54,406 nucleotides of DNA from a bacterium (GCA_021794175.1 JAJYRI010000008.1:1-54406); one strand, 5' to 3'. Positions 30,201-39,409 are shown, counted from the stretch's first letter. The notes: a model not told the origin generated them from the letters alone. Numbers and translations: made by a program.

Positions 30201-30561
30201 TCCGTTTGCGATCGTCGGCGGCCCTGCGTGCACGACGGCAACGCGCGATGTCGCGGTGCAGAGCCTCGACGATCTACGCGCACATTTTCAGCATGCGCTC
30301 CCCTCGGCGCGCTGGAAGATCGTGACGAACGGTACCGGTGCGCGTGCGTGGTTTGCATTGACGCCGAACGACCTCGGCGATTTCGGCGCGTTGATGGCCT
30401 GCGCGCACGTATCGGCTGCGACGGCGGCGGAATTGCAGGCGCGCGGCTTGGGTGGTACGGCGCCGCCAGAGCTGAATTACGCTCCCTCGATCGGGCTCTA
30501 TATCGAGCGCCGCCTGCCCCCGCCGCGAGGGGGAGGGGCGCCTCCGCCGCATGGCGCATGA
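27280..30561 (+). CDS. TonB-dependent receptor-like outer membrane protein with duplicated C-terminal extension
   Basis: A 1093-residue protein. It has a signal peptide (cleavage near AFAQ), an N-terminal carboxypeptidase-regulatory-like (Ig-like) domain, about residues 30-105, with GSVTFTDAPAGIYRARVFARGY, then a plug-like domain (LADALGKLSGVSI, ISLDGHDASQTAMTLDGIPLN) and a beta-barrel rich in Ser, Thr and aromatic strands. The barrel appears to end at residues 790-797 (YSVTYSFAVG). Unusually, nearly 300 residues follow, with two related units of about 120 residues. The first begins DPFALQASRFC (about residue 830) and ends VGLYFVRRPP. The second begins DPFAIVGGPAC (about 973) and ends IGLYIERRLP. 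No TonB box is obvious. The substrate is unknown. Confidence 0.8.
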   Translation: MIRRFISIAILASFVLLVPATAFAQSSGGTIAITIVDAKTKSPVPLARVLLDGPILASEIATSSGSVTFTDAPAGIYRARVFARGYRAVTSAPFEILDGERVNLAVALAPSSDLRVIAVVHSVSSVRISTDSIGADSAQRKLSGDLADALGKLSGVSISSSSDDTDAAQTISLDGHDASQTAMTLDGIPLNAPGSAGDLRMFATDLFTGASVHHGPQIGGLGGGVDFRTLEPTLSWQSEGSISTGSNGRNNESLGLSGSIGNLGIAAMSTTRTSPSLADGMRYLDASGLDYVHDGGIWVAGDLLKANLRLPGDQTLAASFINSTRSIGLLCLRVSAALPCGYGPGNNVSGSFSLYSLGDQLLTGATAISATLYGTVGSNLFDLRNRFIDGVAAPAGSSMQMRSTGFTVSAELPAMRRHTFSILAYDTNSSQVSTPLVASNAAFYSSQQQGSYGALQLNDRIRANDKLSWTASLGLTHASASGGSALGSVGASWRADANDSYALSYALSGSAPNFGRNRALSDPASVQFDCAGTQSVGYGSAPGDQPGTSSSSSLNASVTHRFAHSALSLALYRQVQSGVVLPTQVNGSVLLADGTISPSYLTQIQGVYASQAGCGAGAPPIAATQLYFATPVGGVTRIYSGADLTGFFQLGNLVAEPFFDITSTTLQSNDPRIDNPFAIAIPGAQAPNVPLHRADLTLDYKAPHSAVEWLADAQYTSANNPNNLPAYTTYDAAANVLFSRGTLTIAASNITNAYAGIFASSQYAVPYGTLGGAEVPTIARPLAPRAYSVTYSFAVGRHAVVTAPQLAHAPPHGRGPFARFSALPSAPPSDPFALQASRFCTPDRARVARTLLDALRVQAAHADAARRASSSAPVLLVAPTGVTFTYHPLAQGYAITVAPSRIDDIRALFTCATIHVTDATTAAAKGLFVAAPTGFFRPEISFSPQVGLYFVRRPPQPGRENFRVFTLAAKPPKDPFAIVGGPACTTATRDVAVQSLDDLRAHFQHALPSARWKIVTNGTGARAWFALTPNDLGDFGALMACAHVSAATAAELQARGLGGTAPPELNYAPSIGLYIERRLPPPRGGGAPPPHGA

Positions 30562-30568
30562 GGGTGAT

Positions 30569-31000
30569 ATGACAAAAGCAGAGCTCTTCAGCGAGTATGG
30601 CGCCTACCACCGCGATCCGCGCAATCGACTCTGCCATTTCATCGGCATCCCGACGATCGTGCTCGGCCTCATCGCGATGGCCGGCACACTGCGCCTCGGG
30701 CCGATCGATCTCGCGCTGGTGCTGCTGGTCGCAACGCTTGCGTATTACGCGACGATCGATTTTCTCGGCACGTTGCTCTCGGCAATCGCGTTCGCGGTGC
30801 TCTATGCGCTCGGTTCGCATCTCGGGTGGCAGATCGGTCTCGTGGCGTTCGTCGTCGGTTGGGGCTTTCAACTGGTGGGGCATCGCTTCGAAGGCAGCAA
30901 ACCGAAATTCCTCGAGAACCTCATCTACCTGCTGGTGGGCCCGATCTATATCTTCGAGGAGTGGTTCGATATGGCAACCCATCGCGGCGGCGCGGCGTAA
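30569..31000 (+). CDS. Mpo1/DUF962 family membrane protein
   Basis: A 143-residue integral membrane protein with about four helices. Its motifs match the DUF962 (Mpo1-like) family: YGAYHRDPRNRLCHFIGIPTI near the start and GWGFQLVGHRFEGSKPKFLENLIYLLVGPIYI near the end. The paired histidines in these motifs are metal ligands in yeast Mpo1, a dioxygenase that removes one carbon from 2-hydroxy fatty acids. ATG 30569 is preceded by GAGGG; an upstream in-frame ATG at 30551 would overlap the receptor gene. It lies seven bases after the receptor stop, but a functional link is not evident. Confidence 0.8.
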   Translation: MTKAELFSEYGAYHRDPRNRLCHFIGIPTIVLGLIAMAGTLRLGPIDLALVLLVATLAYYATIDFLGTLLSAIAFAVLYALGSHLGWQIGLVAFVVGWGFQLVGHRFEGSKPKFLENLIYLLVGPIYIFEEWFDMATHRGGAA

Positions 31001-31006
31001 GAGCGC

Positions 31007-31549
31007 TTGTTTCTTCGGGATCTCTCCGCGGCTTGGCGTAGGCTTGCGTTTCGATGGCCCCGGAGTTACTCCGTGCTCGTGCTGGTAGCGGCGCTCGTGG
31101 CCGATGCCATCTGGGCGCGTAAAACCGTCCCAGGTGGAACGCGGGAATTTTGGATGTTCGGCTCTCCGGCGGCATGGGTGGTTGGTCTGATGTTTATGTT
31201 TACGGTGACGCCCCGTGCGGACCGACGGGCCCTTGCCATAATTCTATCGATCGTTGCCGCCGCCATGTTTGTCAATGGTCTTTCTGACCCGTGCGGTGGA
31301 CCTTTCGCCCTGATGCTGCTCGTTATGCTGCCTGGTATGGCCTTCGTATCGGTTCCGGTGCTGGTTATCGTTTTGCTGATTTCGGGATGTTTAATACTGC
31401 TCGCATCGCTACCGAGACGGTTACGCCTCGCTGCGATACCGCTATGGATACCTTGGAGCGTAGTATCTATTGCAGCGAGTTTCCTACTCATAGCTGGGGT
31501 TTCGCTGATTGGAGCGCGCTGGCAAGGGGGCCCGTCCTGCGCATGGTAA
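31007..31549 (+). CDS. Hypothetical integral membrane protein
   Basis: A 180-residue protein with about five hydrophobic segments (for example SVLVLVAALVADAIWA, AWVVGLMFMFTV, LALIILSIVAAAMFV-like and PVLVIVLLISGCLILLA). No family is recognised. The first available start is TTG 31007, six bases after the Mpo1-like gene, with no strong ribosome binding site. A GTG about 22 codons later is possible. Its codon use is a little less GC-biased than that of its neighbours. After it, 31550-31727 holds nothing I can identify. Confidence 0.5.
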   Translation: MFLRDLSAAWRRLAFRWPRSYSVLVLVAALVADAIWARKTVPGGTREFWMFGSPAAWVVGLMFMFTVTPRADRRALAIILSIVAAAMFVNGLSDPCGGPFALMLLVMLPGMAFVSVPVLVIVLLISGCLILLASLPRRLRLAAIPLWIPWSVVSIAASFLLIAGVSLIGARWQGGPSCAW

Positions 31550-31727
31550 TGTCGCCTGTCGCTCCTGCGCAGCTGGCTCCATGCGATCGAGAGGCGCAAA
31601 CCTGACGGACTGAGTTCCCGCTTCATTGGCTACGACCGTCGGTTGATTCGAGGAATATGCCGGGGCGTTGGGGGCGACGTTCCTTCCGATCGTTTAGGAG
31701 CGCGCGATGAGGTCGCGCAAAGAGGGG

Positions 31728-32471
31728 TCATCCATGCGTGCTTATGTCCTTTACCGCTTTGCCGTCCTTATCGAGAAATTCGATTTTTGCACGGCCGCTT
31801 GACGTAACCACGAAAGCGAGGCGTGGTCGTCCCTTAGCATCGGCGAGGTACAGCACCGATCTCCCGTCCTCTGTAAGGCCCGTGAACATACGGAGGTGAC
31901 CGAATGCACCCTGGTTGCGAAGCTTTGCGAGTGCCGCTGCGCGCGCTGTAGAACCATTCGGGAGCTTAAGGGCGGCGCGAATAGCCGGGCGGAACGTCGC
32001 GATGGGGGCATTTGCCTGCTGTGTAACCATGAGCCCTTCGCTTCGATTCCCGCCATTTCGACTGTAGATCAGCTGCACGGCTTCGTTGCTCGCGAAGTCG
32101 TCGAAGTTGAGCATCGACTGCGCAACGGGTACGCCCGCTATTCTTCTGCCCTTCAACACGATGCCGCCGCTTTCGTCTCCACGGTCGTTATAGAAAAGAA
32201 TCCCGGCAAGCCCGTGATTATCTCGGGTTCCGCTGGGTTTGCCATCCTCTAGGGGCGGCGGGAAATCTTCCTTGTTTGCCAGCACCATCCGAAGGACGCC
32301 GTCGTTATCAACGACGTTGATTCTGTGAACGGTGATCTCGTTGAAAGACGCTGAGTTCCTCATGTAGCCCGCCGTGCCGAGCAGCGCTAAGCCGAATAAC
32401 GCAATGGTTCCAAAGAGGAGCGACCGAAGCCGTCGCACTTCGTTGCGCAGCGATACAATATCCGTCTCCAC
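31728..32471 (-). CDS. Membrane-anchored extracytoplasmic protein of unknown function
   Basis: A 247-residue protein with a short cytoplasmic coiled start (METDIVSLRNEVRRLRSLL), one membrane helix (about residues 19-36) and a long extracytoplasmic domain. That domain has repeated strand motifs, such as INVVDNDGVLRMVLANK, then GGIVLKGRRIAG and LYLADAKGRPRLAFVV, the kind of beta-repeat found in hypothetical soil-bacterial proteins that carry N-V-V-D-x-x-G. I do not know its role. It points away from the zinc-ribbon gene, and both strands may share the intergenic region as promoter space. Confidence 0.65.
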   Translation of the reverse strand: METDIVSLRNEVRRLRSLLFGTIALFGLALLGTAGYMRNSASFNEITVHRINVVDNDGVLRMVLANKEDFPPPLEDGKPSGTRDNHGLAGILFYNDRGDESGGIVLKGRRIAGVPVAQSMLNFDDFASNEAVQLIYSRNGGNRSEGLMVTQQANAPIATFRPAIRAALKLPNGSTARAAALAKLRNQGAFGHLRMFTGLTEDGRSVLYLADAKGRPRLAFVVTSSGRAKIEFLDKDGKAVKDISTHG

Positions 32472-32863
32472 AATGTGAGAACGATTTCCAGCTGTAATAA
32501 TGCTTCCCTCGTCCGGGGCGCTACCTCATAGGTACAGCCGCTCTCCACTCTACGGTGGGGTTTCGGACTTAAAAATGATGGGGCTGGAACCGCAGAAGCG
32601 GGTGTGGGAGGATCTAAGCCAATCGCCTGAGGTTACATCGTGGCGATTCCCGTGGAGATACCCACTGGATCCTGGCGACGTTGGACTGCCTTCTCAGATT
32701 TCCGGCGCCGGCCGAGGCGATTGCAGAGGAGCCCTCTTTTGTGCTATGGTGGCCCCCGGGGGATACCCCCGAAGGTTTCGAAGTCCGCGGGTCCGGTTCT
32801 ACATGGCGTACCAGGCGAGTCGAAGAAACGTGTTCTTACTAGGAAAAGGAAAGGTCTCGTCTA
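32472..32863 (+). other. Gene-poor stretch with strong hairpins, possible structured RNA or leader
   Basis: About 390 bases without a convincing gene. Structures seen by eye are: AATCGCC 32620-32626 with GGCGATT 32642-32648; GTGGG near 32605 with CCCAC near 32660; a short AGAGG/CCTCT stem followed by TTTT near 32725-32740; and GGGGG-ATA-CCCCC at 32758-32770. An open frame crosses much of it but has no family resemblance. It could hold a small RNA ending near 32740 and then the leader of the zinc-ribbon gene. No known RNA family was recognised. Confidence 0.3.
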
Positions 32864-33190
32864 GTGTACGTTGATGAAATGCTGAACTGCGTTGATTGCG
32901 GCAGCAAATTCGCGTTTACCGCTGGAGAACAGCGGTTTTACGAACAAAAAGGGTTCCAAAATAAACCCAACCGGTGTCTGGATTGTCGCCAAGCGCGTAA
33001 AGCGCAGCGCGGTACTTCCGGCGGCGGTGCAGGCATGGGCGGTGGCGCAGGTCGCCAACGCGAGATGTTCACCGCAACCTGCAATGGCTGCGGCGGTGTC
33101 GCCGAAGTCCCGTTCAATCCGCGCGGCGATAAGCCCGTGTACTGCCGCGACTGCTTTCAGTCGCAGCGGAGCGCTCCCAGCTACCGTTAA
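32864..33190 (+). CDS. Zinc-ribbon domain protein (probable zinc-binding, CxxC-type)
   Basis: A 108-residue protein beginning with a four-cysteine zinc ribbon: LNCVDCG at the start, then KFAFTAGEQRFYEQKGFQNKPNRCLDCRQARK. A Gly-rich linker leads to a second set of four cysteines (ATCNGCG and YCRDCF). The first unit matches the common family of probable zinc-binding proteins and the second a CxxC-type zinc-finger family (C-x-x-C-x-x-x-x-x-V-P-F-x-P), often found together. Molecular role is not established. The GTG start at 32864 fits the family start; ATG 32879 would remove five residues. Its TAA overlaps the TAA of the opposite symporter gene (shared TTAA). Confidence 0.85.
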   Translation: MYVDEMLNCVDCGSKFAFTAGEQRFYEQKGFQNKPNRCLDCRQARKAQRGTSGGGAGMGGGAGRQREMFTATCNGCGGVAEVPFNPRGDKPVYCRDCFQSQRSAPSYR

Positions 33191-34671
33191 TCGGTCGTAG
33201 GAGCTTCGAGAGACGAGTCCGCCATCGGCGGGCTCGTCTTCGTTTTTGGGGCGAGCCACTCGACGCCGGCGACGACGACCAGGTTGACGATCAGCCCACC
33301 GAGGCCGGGGTTGAAACCGAGATGGGCGAGCACGTAGGTCAGCAGCGCCGCCGTCGTCACGCCGGCCACCAGCCCGAGGGTCACCGAGAGGCCGCGGATG
33401 CGCACGCCGAAAGCGGCGCCGACGACTCCCGGGAGAAACTGCGTGATGCCGCTGTAATAGACCAGCAGAAGCGCGCCGAGCGTCTCGCGCGCAAGCCACC
33501 ACGCAAGCAGCGCCGCCGCGGCTATGACGATCACCGCCAGGCGCATCGCCAAGGTCTCGTGGCGTTCGTCGATTCGTCCGGGGAAGGCCGGGCGGACGAT
33601 GTTGCGCACGGCGATCGCCGCCGAGGCGAGGATCAGCGCCGAGGAGGGAACTAATGCCGCGAGTGCCCCGGCGCCGGCGACGAAGCCCATGACCCAAGGC
33701 GGATAGTATCGCGCGATGACGAGCAAGAACGAACGATCCGCCGCGTGTCCGTGCAGCCCGGGAACCAAGAGTAAGGCCGCGTACCCGGCAAAGAAGATGA
33801 CGACTAACACGATCGAGTAGAGCGGCAACAACATCGCATTCCGGCGCAGCGTATTATCGCTGCGCGCGGAGAACGTTGCTGCAATCGAATGCGGGCCCAT
33901 ATAAAAGCCGATGCCCGTAAACAAGACGGTGGTGACGAACCATACCTGCCCCAACGGTGCATCTCCGCTCGGCAGCGTTAAGAGCGCGGCGTTCGTCCGC
34001 TGAAGTTGCGAAAACATTCCGCCGAGCGAACCGAAAAAATGAATGGGGATCGCTACTCCTGCGAAGAGCACGACCGCGAGTACCAACCCGTCTTTTACTA
34101 AGCTCGCCCAGGCCGTGCCGCGCAGGCCGGCGGTAAACGTAAACATCGCAATTGCCGTAAATGCGACCGCGGCGCCGAGCGCGCCGTTGAGCCAACCGTA
34201 TCCGGCGCTGGATAGAACGATTTGTAAGCCGCTGAGTTGCAGCGTCACGTAGGGAAGAGCGAGAACGACGTAGAGTATCGCAGCCAGTACGCCGAGCCGC
34301 GGACTCCGATAATAATTCGCGAGGAGATCGGGTGCGGTCACGAGGGCCCGCTCTGCCCCGAGGCGCCGGATGCGCGGCAGCAACGCATAACCGACGAGAT
34401 AACCGATCGCTCCGTAGGCCGGAATATAATACGCAGCCGCACCGTGGAGATAGATCCAGCCCGCCGCACCAAGGAAGGTGAACGCGGTATAGATCTCTCC
34501 TGCCAGCAAGACCCATAAGAAGATCGTTCCGAAACTTCTGCCGCCGATTGCATATTCGGCGGGATCGACGCGACCGCGTTTGAGATTGAGCAGTGCAAAT
34601 GCGATCGTTCCGCCGATGATCGCCACCACGATGGAAAGCGCAATGCGACCGGCAACGACGGATTCGGGCAT
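33187..34671 (-). CDS. Sodium:solute symporter (SSS family)
   Basis: A 494-residue permease with about 13 membrane helices. Typical family elements are the N-terminal EYAIGGRSFGTIFLWVLLAGEIYTAFTFLGAAGW, the region LGVLAAILYVVLALPYVTLQLSGLQIVL, and GPHSIAATFSARSDNTLRRNAMLLPLYSIVL. Substrate cannot be read from the sequence. Because it heads towards an aromatic-acid catabolic set and is paired with a DUF3311 gene, uptake of a monocarboxylate or aromatic acid is a reasonable guess. The ATG at 34671 overlaps the DUF3311 stop by one base and is preferred over longer in-frame starts that run into that gene. Confidence 0.9.
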   Translation of the reverse strand: MPESVVAGRIALSIVVAIIGGTIAFALLNLKRGRVDPAEYAIGGRSFGTIFLWVLLAGEIYTAFTFLGAAGWIYLHGAAAYYIPAYGAIGYLVGYALLPRIRRLGAERALVTAPDLLANYYRSPRLGVLAAILYVVLALPYVTLQLSGLQIVLSSAGYGWLNGALGAAVAFTAIAMFTFTAGLRGTAWASLVKDGLVLAVVLFAGVAIPIHFFGSLGGMFSQLQRTNAALLTLPSGDAPLGQVWFVTTVLFTGIGFYMGPHSIAATFSARSDNTLRRNAMLLPLYSIVLVVIFFAGYAALLLVPGLHGHAADRSFLLVIARYYPPWVMGFVAGAGALAALVPSSALILASAAIAVRNIVRPAFPGRIDERHETLAMRLAVIVIAAAALLAWWLARETLGALLLVYYSGITQFLPGVVGAAFGVRIRGLSVTLGLVAGVTTAALLTYVLAHLGFNPGLGGLIVNLVVVAGVEWLAPKTKTSPPMADSSLEAPTTD

Positions 34672-34874
34672 CAGCTCTGCGCTCTCCGCAGCCGTTCGAT
34701 CGCCAACAGGCAGAGCGGCGTCAGCAGAATCCACAGGATGACCCAGGCGAGATTGAGCGGAATGCCGGCGATCCGCGGTTCCACGCGATTCAGCAGCGGT
34801 GTGCCGACGGCGAATGCGAGCACCGGTAGCAGGGCGATGGCGATGCGAAGTGCCCGAGGCCGCCAAGAGTTCAT
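34671..34874 (-). CDS. DUF3311 small membrane subunit of a sodium symporter
   Basis: A 67-residue protein with two membrane helices (PRALRIAIALLPVLAFAVG and IPLNLAWVILWILLTPLCLLAIE) and the short polar link RVEPRIAGIPLNL. DUF3311 proteins characteristically contain R-[VI]-x-P-x-[VI]-x-G-I-P-x-x-x-W and are encoded directly before an SSS permease, as here with one overlapping base. It starts only 25 bases from the divergent FAD oxidoreductase gene, so leaders must be very short or promoters overlap. Confidence 0.82.
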   Translation of the reverse strand: MNSWRPRALRIAIALLPVLAFAVGTPLLNRVEPRIAGIPLNLAWVILWILLTPLCLLAIERLRRAQS

Positions 34875-34899
34875 CGCCTCTGGCTTGTATAGAACGGGG

Positions 34900-36414
34900 G
34901 TGGAAACCTACGACGCGCTAGTGATTGGGAGCGGGCATAACGGCTTGGCCGCCGCCGCGCTCCTCGGCGATGCCGGCCTTCGGGTCGCCGTCCTCGAACG
35001 CTCCGACCGTATCGGGGGAGCGACCGTCAGCGAGCGCGACCGCTGGCCGGGGTACATCATCTCGGCGGCGAGTTACGTCTGCAGTCTACTCGACCCATGG
35101 TTGATCGAACGGCTCGATCTGCGCGCGCACGGCTACGATGCGTACCGCAAGGATCCGGCATCGTTCACGCCGCTCCTCGACGGCCGGTCGTTGCTCCTCG
35201 GCGCCGACGAGGGAGCGAATGCAGAAGAGATCGCGCACTTCGATCGGAACGACGTCGCGGGCTTTGCGAACTTCGAACGCGAGGCGAGCGCGCTTGGCTC
35301 GGCACTCTTCGAGAGCTTTAGCGATATGGAGCCGCGCTTCGAACGGCTCGATGCCGGCGTGCGAGCGGCATTGGAGGGAAGCGCCGCCGCGCTCGTCGCG
35401 CGCCACGTCCGGACGCCGGTGTTGCAAGCAACGCTCGCTACCGACGGACTCATCGGCACCTACCGGGGGCCGTTCGATGCCGGAACGGGCTACGTGCTCG
35501 CCCATCACTATGCCGGGCGAGCGTTCGGGGTGCAGGGGGCCTGGGGCTTCGTGCGCGGCGGGATGGGCACGATCTCGCAAGCGCTGCTCTCGGCGGCGCG
35601 CACGCGCGGGGTGCAGGCGTTCACCGAGGCCACCGTAACGCGGTTGCTCGTCGAGAACGGTCGCGTCGTCGGCGCCGTTACCGCCGACGGACGAGAATTT
35701 CGCGCGCGCGCGGTGCTTTCAAACGCCCACCCGATAACGACCTATCGCGATCTGCTCGACGAAGCGTATCTCGACGATGCAACGAAACGCGCGCTCGCGC
35801 AGTGGCAGAGCGTCGGCCCGGCGCTCAAATTAAATCTAGCGCTCGGCGAACTCCCGAATTTTACCGCGCGTCCCGGAACGGCGCAGCAGCCGCACCATCG
35901 CGCGACGATTCACGTCGCACCCGATCTCGCGTTTCTTCAGCGCGCGCACGACGACGCGCGCCGAGCGGGCGAAAGCGAAGAGCCGATGCTCGAGTGCTTT
36001 ATGCAGACGCCGACCGACCCACAGCTCGCTCCGCCCGGGAAACACATTCTCTCGATCTTCGCGCAGTATTTTCCCTACGACCGACCCGGTGGGTGGGATT
36101 CGGCACGCCGCGATGCTGCCGCCGAGAAAATCATCGCGCAACTCGCCCGCTATGCACCGAATATTCCCAACGCGATTGAAGCGAGGCAATTGCTGGTCGC
36201 GCCGGATCTCGAGGAGCGATTCGGCTTAATCGGCGGGCATATCTTTCACGGCGAGCTGCTGCCGGGGCAGATATTCGAACGTCGATTCGCCGTGCGCAGC
36301 CCCATCGCGGGGCTCTATCTCTGCGGTTCGGGGACGCACCCCGGCGGCTGCGTGAGCGGTTTTCCGGGGCGTCGCGCCGCCCAAGCGGTTCTTGCCGACC
36401 GAGTCCCGGCGTGA
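34900..36414 (+). CDS. FAD-dependent oxidoreductase (phytoene desaturase/PYROXD2-like)
   Basis: A 504-residue flavoprotein. The N-terminal dinucleotide-binding motif is [19 protein letters not shown] followed by the acidic strand end [14 protein letters not shown]. The C-terminus has the FAD motif [23 protein letters not shown]. The middle contains [22 protein letters not shown], typical of the NAD(P)/FAD-dependent family with phytoene desaturases and PYROXD2. The true substrate is unknown; the carotenoid genes that would go with a desaturase are not present. GTG 34900 starts directly before the Rossmann strand. The stop overlaps the next gene (GTGA), so it belongs to the anthranilate cluster operon. 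Confidence 0.82.
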   Translation: METYDALVIGSGHNGLAAAALLGDAGLRVAVLERSDRIGGATVSERDRWPGYIISAASYVCSLLDPWLIERLDLRAHGYDAYRKDPASFTPLLDGRSLLLGADEGANAEEIAHFDRNDVAGFANFEREASALGSALFESFSDMEPRFERLDAGVRAALEGSAAALVARHVRTPVLQATLATDGLIGTYRGPFDAGTGYVLAHHYAGRAFGVQGAWGFVRGGMGTISQALLSAARTRGVQAFTEATVTRLLVENGRVVGAVTADGREFRARAVLSNAHPITTYRDLLDEAYLDDATKRALAQWQSVGPALKLNLALGELPNFTARPGTAQQPHHRATIHVAPDLAFLQRAHDDARRAGESEEPMLECFMQTPTDPQLAPPGKHILSIFAQYFPYDRPGGWDSARRDAAAEKIIAQLARYAPNIPNAIEARQLLVAPDLEERFGLIGGHIFHGELLPGQIFERRFAVRSPIAGLYLCGSGTHPGGCVSGFPGRRAAQAVLADRVPA

Positions 36415-38687
36415 TCGCCGCGCGCCCGCTCCATCTGCGCGTCCTCGGCGGTGGGCCGGGCGGGCTCTACGCCGCTCTGCTGGCGAAGGTACGCTTCCCG
36501 CATTGGCGCGTCGAGTTAGTCGAACGCAATGCCTTCGGCGATACCTTCGGCTGGGGCGTCGTCTTCTCCGATGCAACGCTCGATGGCCTCGCACGCGCCG
36601 ATGCGGAGAGTTTTTCGCGCATCGAGCGGCATTTCGTTCGTTGGGACGATATCGAAGTGCATTTCAAAGAGCAGGTGATGCGTTCGAGCGGGCACGGATT
36701 CGCCGGCATCGCGCGCAAAGACTTGCTCGCGATTCTCCACGAACGCGCCGAGGCACTCGGCGTCGAACTCCGCTATAACGAACGGGTCGACGATATCGAT
36801 GCCTTTCGCGCCGGCGTCGATATCGTCGTCGCCGCCGACGGCGTGCACTCAGCCTCGCGAGCTCGCTACCCCTCGGTCTTCGCACCGACGATCGGCAGCG
36901 GGCGCTGTAAATTCGTTTGGTTGGGCAGCACGGTGCCGCTCGACGCGTTTACGTTCTTCTTCAAAGAGACCGAGCACGGCTGGTTTACCGTGCATGCCTA
37001 TCGTTTCGATGCGACCACGAGTACGTTCATCGTCGAATGTCGCGAGGAGACCTGGCGCGCGCACGCCCTCGATCGCGCGGATGCGGCGGCGACCATTGCG
37101 TTCTGCGAAACGCTTTTCGCCGACGAACTCCGGGGAAGCCGGCTGCTGAGCAACCTCGGGCATCGGCGCGGGAGTGCGTGGATCGATTTCACCTTCGTCG
37201 AGAACCAGCGGTGGCATGACGGGAACTTGGTGCTATTGGGCGATGCCGCTCATACGGCGCATTTTTCCGTCGGCTCGGGAACGAAGCTTGCGATGGAGGA
37301 CGCGATCGCGCTCGTCGATGCGCTCGGAGGAAGCGGGACGGTCGAAGATGCCTTTTCGCGCTACGAAAACGAGCGAAAAATCGAGGTACTCAAGCTGCAA
37401 AATGCGGCGCGGAATTCGACGCAGTGGTTTGAAAACGTCGCCCGATACGCACGGCTCGATCCGCAAACCTTTGCCTACAGTCTGCTGACGCGGAGCCAAC
37501 GCATCGGTCACGAGAATCTCCGCGCTCGCGATGCGCGGTATGTTGCTCTGATCGAGGGTAGCTTCGGCGATCCTCCGCTTCCGCCGATGTTCTCTCCGTT
37601 CTCGTTGCGCGAGCTGCGCCTGCACAATCGCGTCGTCGTTTCGCCGATGGACACCTATAGTGCAGTCGACGGAACGCCCAACGATTTCCATATGGTTCAT
37701 TATGGTAGCCGAGCGCTGGGTGGGGCGGGGCTCGTGATCACCGAGATGACCTGCGTGAGCGCCCAAGGGCGCATCACCCCGGGGTGCACCGGTATGTACG
37801 CGCCCGAGCATGCAACCGCGTGGCGGCGGATCGTCGATTTCGTTCACGAGCGCTCGCATGCGAAGATCGCGCTGCAGCTCGGACACTCCGGGCCGAAGGG
37901 CTCGACGAAATTGATGTGGGAGGGGATGGACGAACCGCTGGAAGAGGGGAATTGGCCCGTGATCGGGCCCTCGGCGATTCCCTATGCGACGGGGGGAGCG
38001 GTTCCACTGGAACTCGACGAGCCGGGCATGCGGCAGATTATCGCGGAGTTTACTCGCGCGACGGCGATGGCGATCGAAGCGGGGTTCGATATGCTCGAAT
38101 TGCACTGCGCGCACGGGTATCTGCTCTCTTCGTTTTTGACTCCGCTACGGAATCGGCGGCGCGATCGTTACGGAGGATCGCTCGAAAATCGACTGCGCTT
38201 CCCGCTCGAGGTCTTCGCCGCAATGCGGAGTCTGTGGCCCGGCGAGCGGCCGATCTCGGTCCGTATCTCGGCGACGGACTGGTGCGAAGGCGGTAACGAC
38301 GAGCGCGACGCGCTCGAGATTGCGCGCGCGTTCCGGGATGCCGGTGCCGATCTCATCGACGTGTCGACCGGGCAGACCGATCCGCAAAGTGCGCCGCGTT
38401 TCGGGCGGATGTTTCAAGCGCCCTTCGCCGATGCAATTCGCAACGAGGTCGGCATTGCAACGATGGCCGTGGGGAATATTACCGAGCACGAACAGGTCAA
38501 TGCGCTCGTCGCCGGCGGACGCGCCGATCTCGTCGCGCTCGGGCGTCCCCACCTCGCCGATCCCTATTGGACGCTGCACGCCGCCGCGGAACTCGGGTAT
38601 CGGAAACAGCCATGGCCGATACAGTATCTCCCGGGAAAAGAACAACTCGAACGCGCGATCGCGCGCAGAACGGAGCAAGGTTTGTGA
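36411..38687 (+). CDS. Fused 2-aminobenzoyl-CoA monooxygenase/reductase-type flavoenzyme
   Basis: A 758-residue protein of two flavin domains. Residues 1-385 are a class A flavin monooxygenase: FAD motif [23 protein letters not shown]-type middle, and [27 protein letters not shown]. Residues about 390-750 are an Old Yellow Enzyme-type NADH:flavin oxidoreductase: [53 protein letters not shown] and [11 protein letters not shown]. This fusion is known from aerobic 2-aminobenzoate metabolism (Azoarcus evansii), where it hydroxylates and reduces 2-aminobenzoyl-CoA; databases also label it salicylyl-CoA 5-hydroxylase/oxidoreductase. The neighbours (aryl-CoA ligase, hydratase, dehydrogenases) favour the anthranilate reading. 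Confidence 0.87.
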   Translation: MIAARPLHLRVLGGGPGGLYAALLAKVRFPHWRVELVERNAFGDTFGWGVVFSDATLDGLARADAESFSRIERHFVRWDDIEVHFKEQVMRSSGHGFAGIARKDLLAILHERAEALGVELRYNERVDDIDAFRAGVDIVVAADGVHSASRARYPSVFAPTIGSGRCKFVWLGSTVPLDAFTFFFKETEHGWFTVHAYRFDATTSTFIVECREETWRAHALDRADAAATIAFCETLFADELRGSRLLSNLGHRRGSAWIDFTFVENQRWHDGNLVLLGDAAHTAHFSVGSGTKLAMEDAIALVDALGGSGTVEDAFSRYENERKIEVLKLQNAARNSTQWFENVARYARLDPQTFAYSLLTRSQRIGHENLRARDARYVALIEGSFGDPPLPPMFSPFSLRELRLHNRVVVSPMDTYSAVDGTPNDFHMVHYGSRALGGAGLVITEMTCVSAQGRITPGCTGMYAPEHATAWRRIVDFVHERSHAKIALQLGHSGPKGSTKLMWEGMDEPLEEGNWPVIGPSAIPYATGGAVPLELDEPGMRQIIAEFTRATAMAIEAGFDMLELHCAHGYLLSSFLTPLRNRRRDRYGGSLENRLRFPLEVFAAMRSLWPGERPISVRISATDWCEGGNDERDALEIARAFRDAGADLIDVSTGQTDPQSAPRFGRMFQAPFADAIRNEVGIATMAVGNITEHEQVNALVAGGRADLVALGRPHLADPYWTLHAAAELGYRKQPWPIQYLPGKEQLERAIARRTEQGL

Positions 38688-39409
38688 ACGAGATCGATCT
38701 TCGAGGACAGCATATCGTCATTACCGGGGCCTCGCGTGGGATCGGCCTCGCCGTCGCACGCGCGTGCGCTGCGGCCGGCGCATCGGTAAGCGGAATGAGC
38801 CGCGCCGGTACGAGCGAGCCGGGGATCGCGGCGATCCGCTGCGACATCACCGATGCAACCTCTATCGCCGAGGCTTTTACAACCGCGCGCGAGCGGCACG
38901 GGCCGGTGACGATGTTGGTCAACAATGCGGGCATTGCCGCGTCGGCACCGCTGGGGCGAACGAGCGACGAGCTGTGGGATCGAATTATCGCTACGAATCT
39001 CACGGGGACCTTCCGTTGCTCGCGTGCCGTCATCGACGAGATGCGCGCGGCGAAATTCGGGCGCATCGTGAACGTCGCCTCGATCGCCGGCCTCTACGGC
39101 GCGCCGTATATCTCGGCGTATTGCGCCAGCAAGCACGGCGTGATCGGGCTCACGCGCGCGCTCGCCGCAGAGTTCGCAGGTTCGGGCATCTGCATCAACG
39201 CGATCTGTCCGGGCTATACCGCGACCGATATGATGCAGCAGGCGGTCGACCAGATCGTCGCCCATACCGGGGTCAGCGCCGAACAAGCGCGCGCGCAGTT
39301 GGCGGCGATGAATCCGAGCGGGCAGATTATCGAGGTTGGAAGCGTCGCGCGGAGCGTGCTGGAGCTGCTGGGAAGCGAGCGCAACGGCGAGGAGTTGGTG
39401 CTCGCCTAG
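38684..39409 (+). CDS. Short-chain dehydrogenase/reductase (probable hydroxyacyl-CoA dehydrogenase)
   Basis: A 241-residue SDR. The nucleotide-binding motif TGASRGIG is at residues 14-21, NNAG follows in the middle, and the catalytic Ser-Tyr-Lys set is in [23 protein letters not shown]. The segment CPGYTATDM is typical. In the Azoarcus anthranilate clusters a short-chain alcohol dehydrogenase lies with the monooxygenase/reductase, and I infer a role in oxidising the ring-derived hydroxyacyl-CoA. GTG 38684 overlaps the stop of the preceding gene by three bases (GTGA pattern), so both are translated together. Confidence 0.88.
   Translation: MNEIDLRGQHIVITGASRGIGLAVARACAAAGASVSGMSRAGTSEPGIAAIRCDITDATSIAEAFTTARERHGPVTMLVNNAGIAASAPLGRTSDELWDRIIATNLTGTFRCSRAVIDEMRAAKFGRIVNVASIAGLYGAPYISAYCASKHGVIGLTRALAAEFAGSGICINAICPGYTATDMMQQAVDQIVAHTGVSAEQARAQLAAMNPSGQIIEVGSVARSVLELLGSERNGEELVLA

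Noticed and set aside
32581-32700. Possible tmRNA, 6S RNA or RNase P RNA
   Set aside because: The GGGGCTGGAA start vaguely recalls tmRNA, but the T-arm-like end, tag frame and conserved cores of these RNAs are not found.
32500-32874. Open frame of 124 residues over the intergenic stretch before the zinc-ribbon gene
   Set aside because: No family likeness, odd composition with several Trp and Pro clusters, overlap with strong hairpins and with the start of a real gene.
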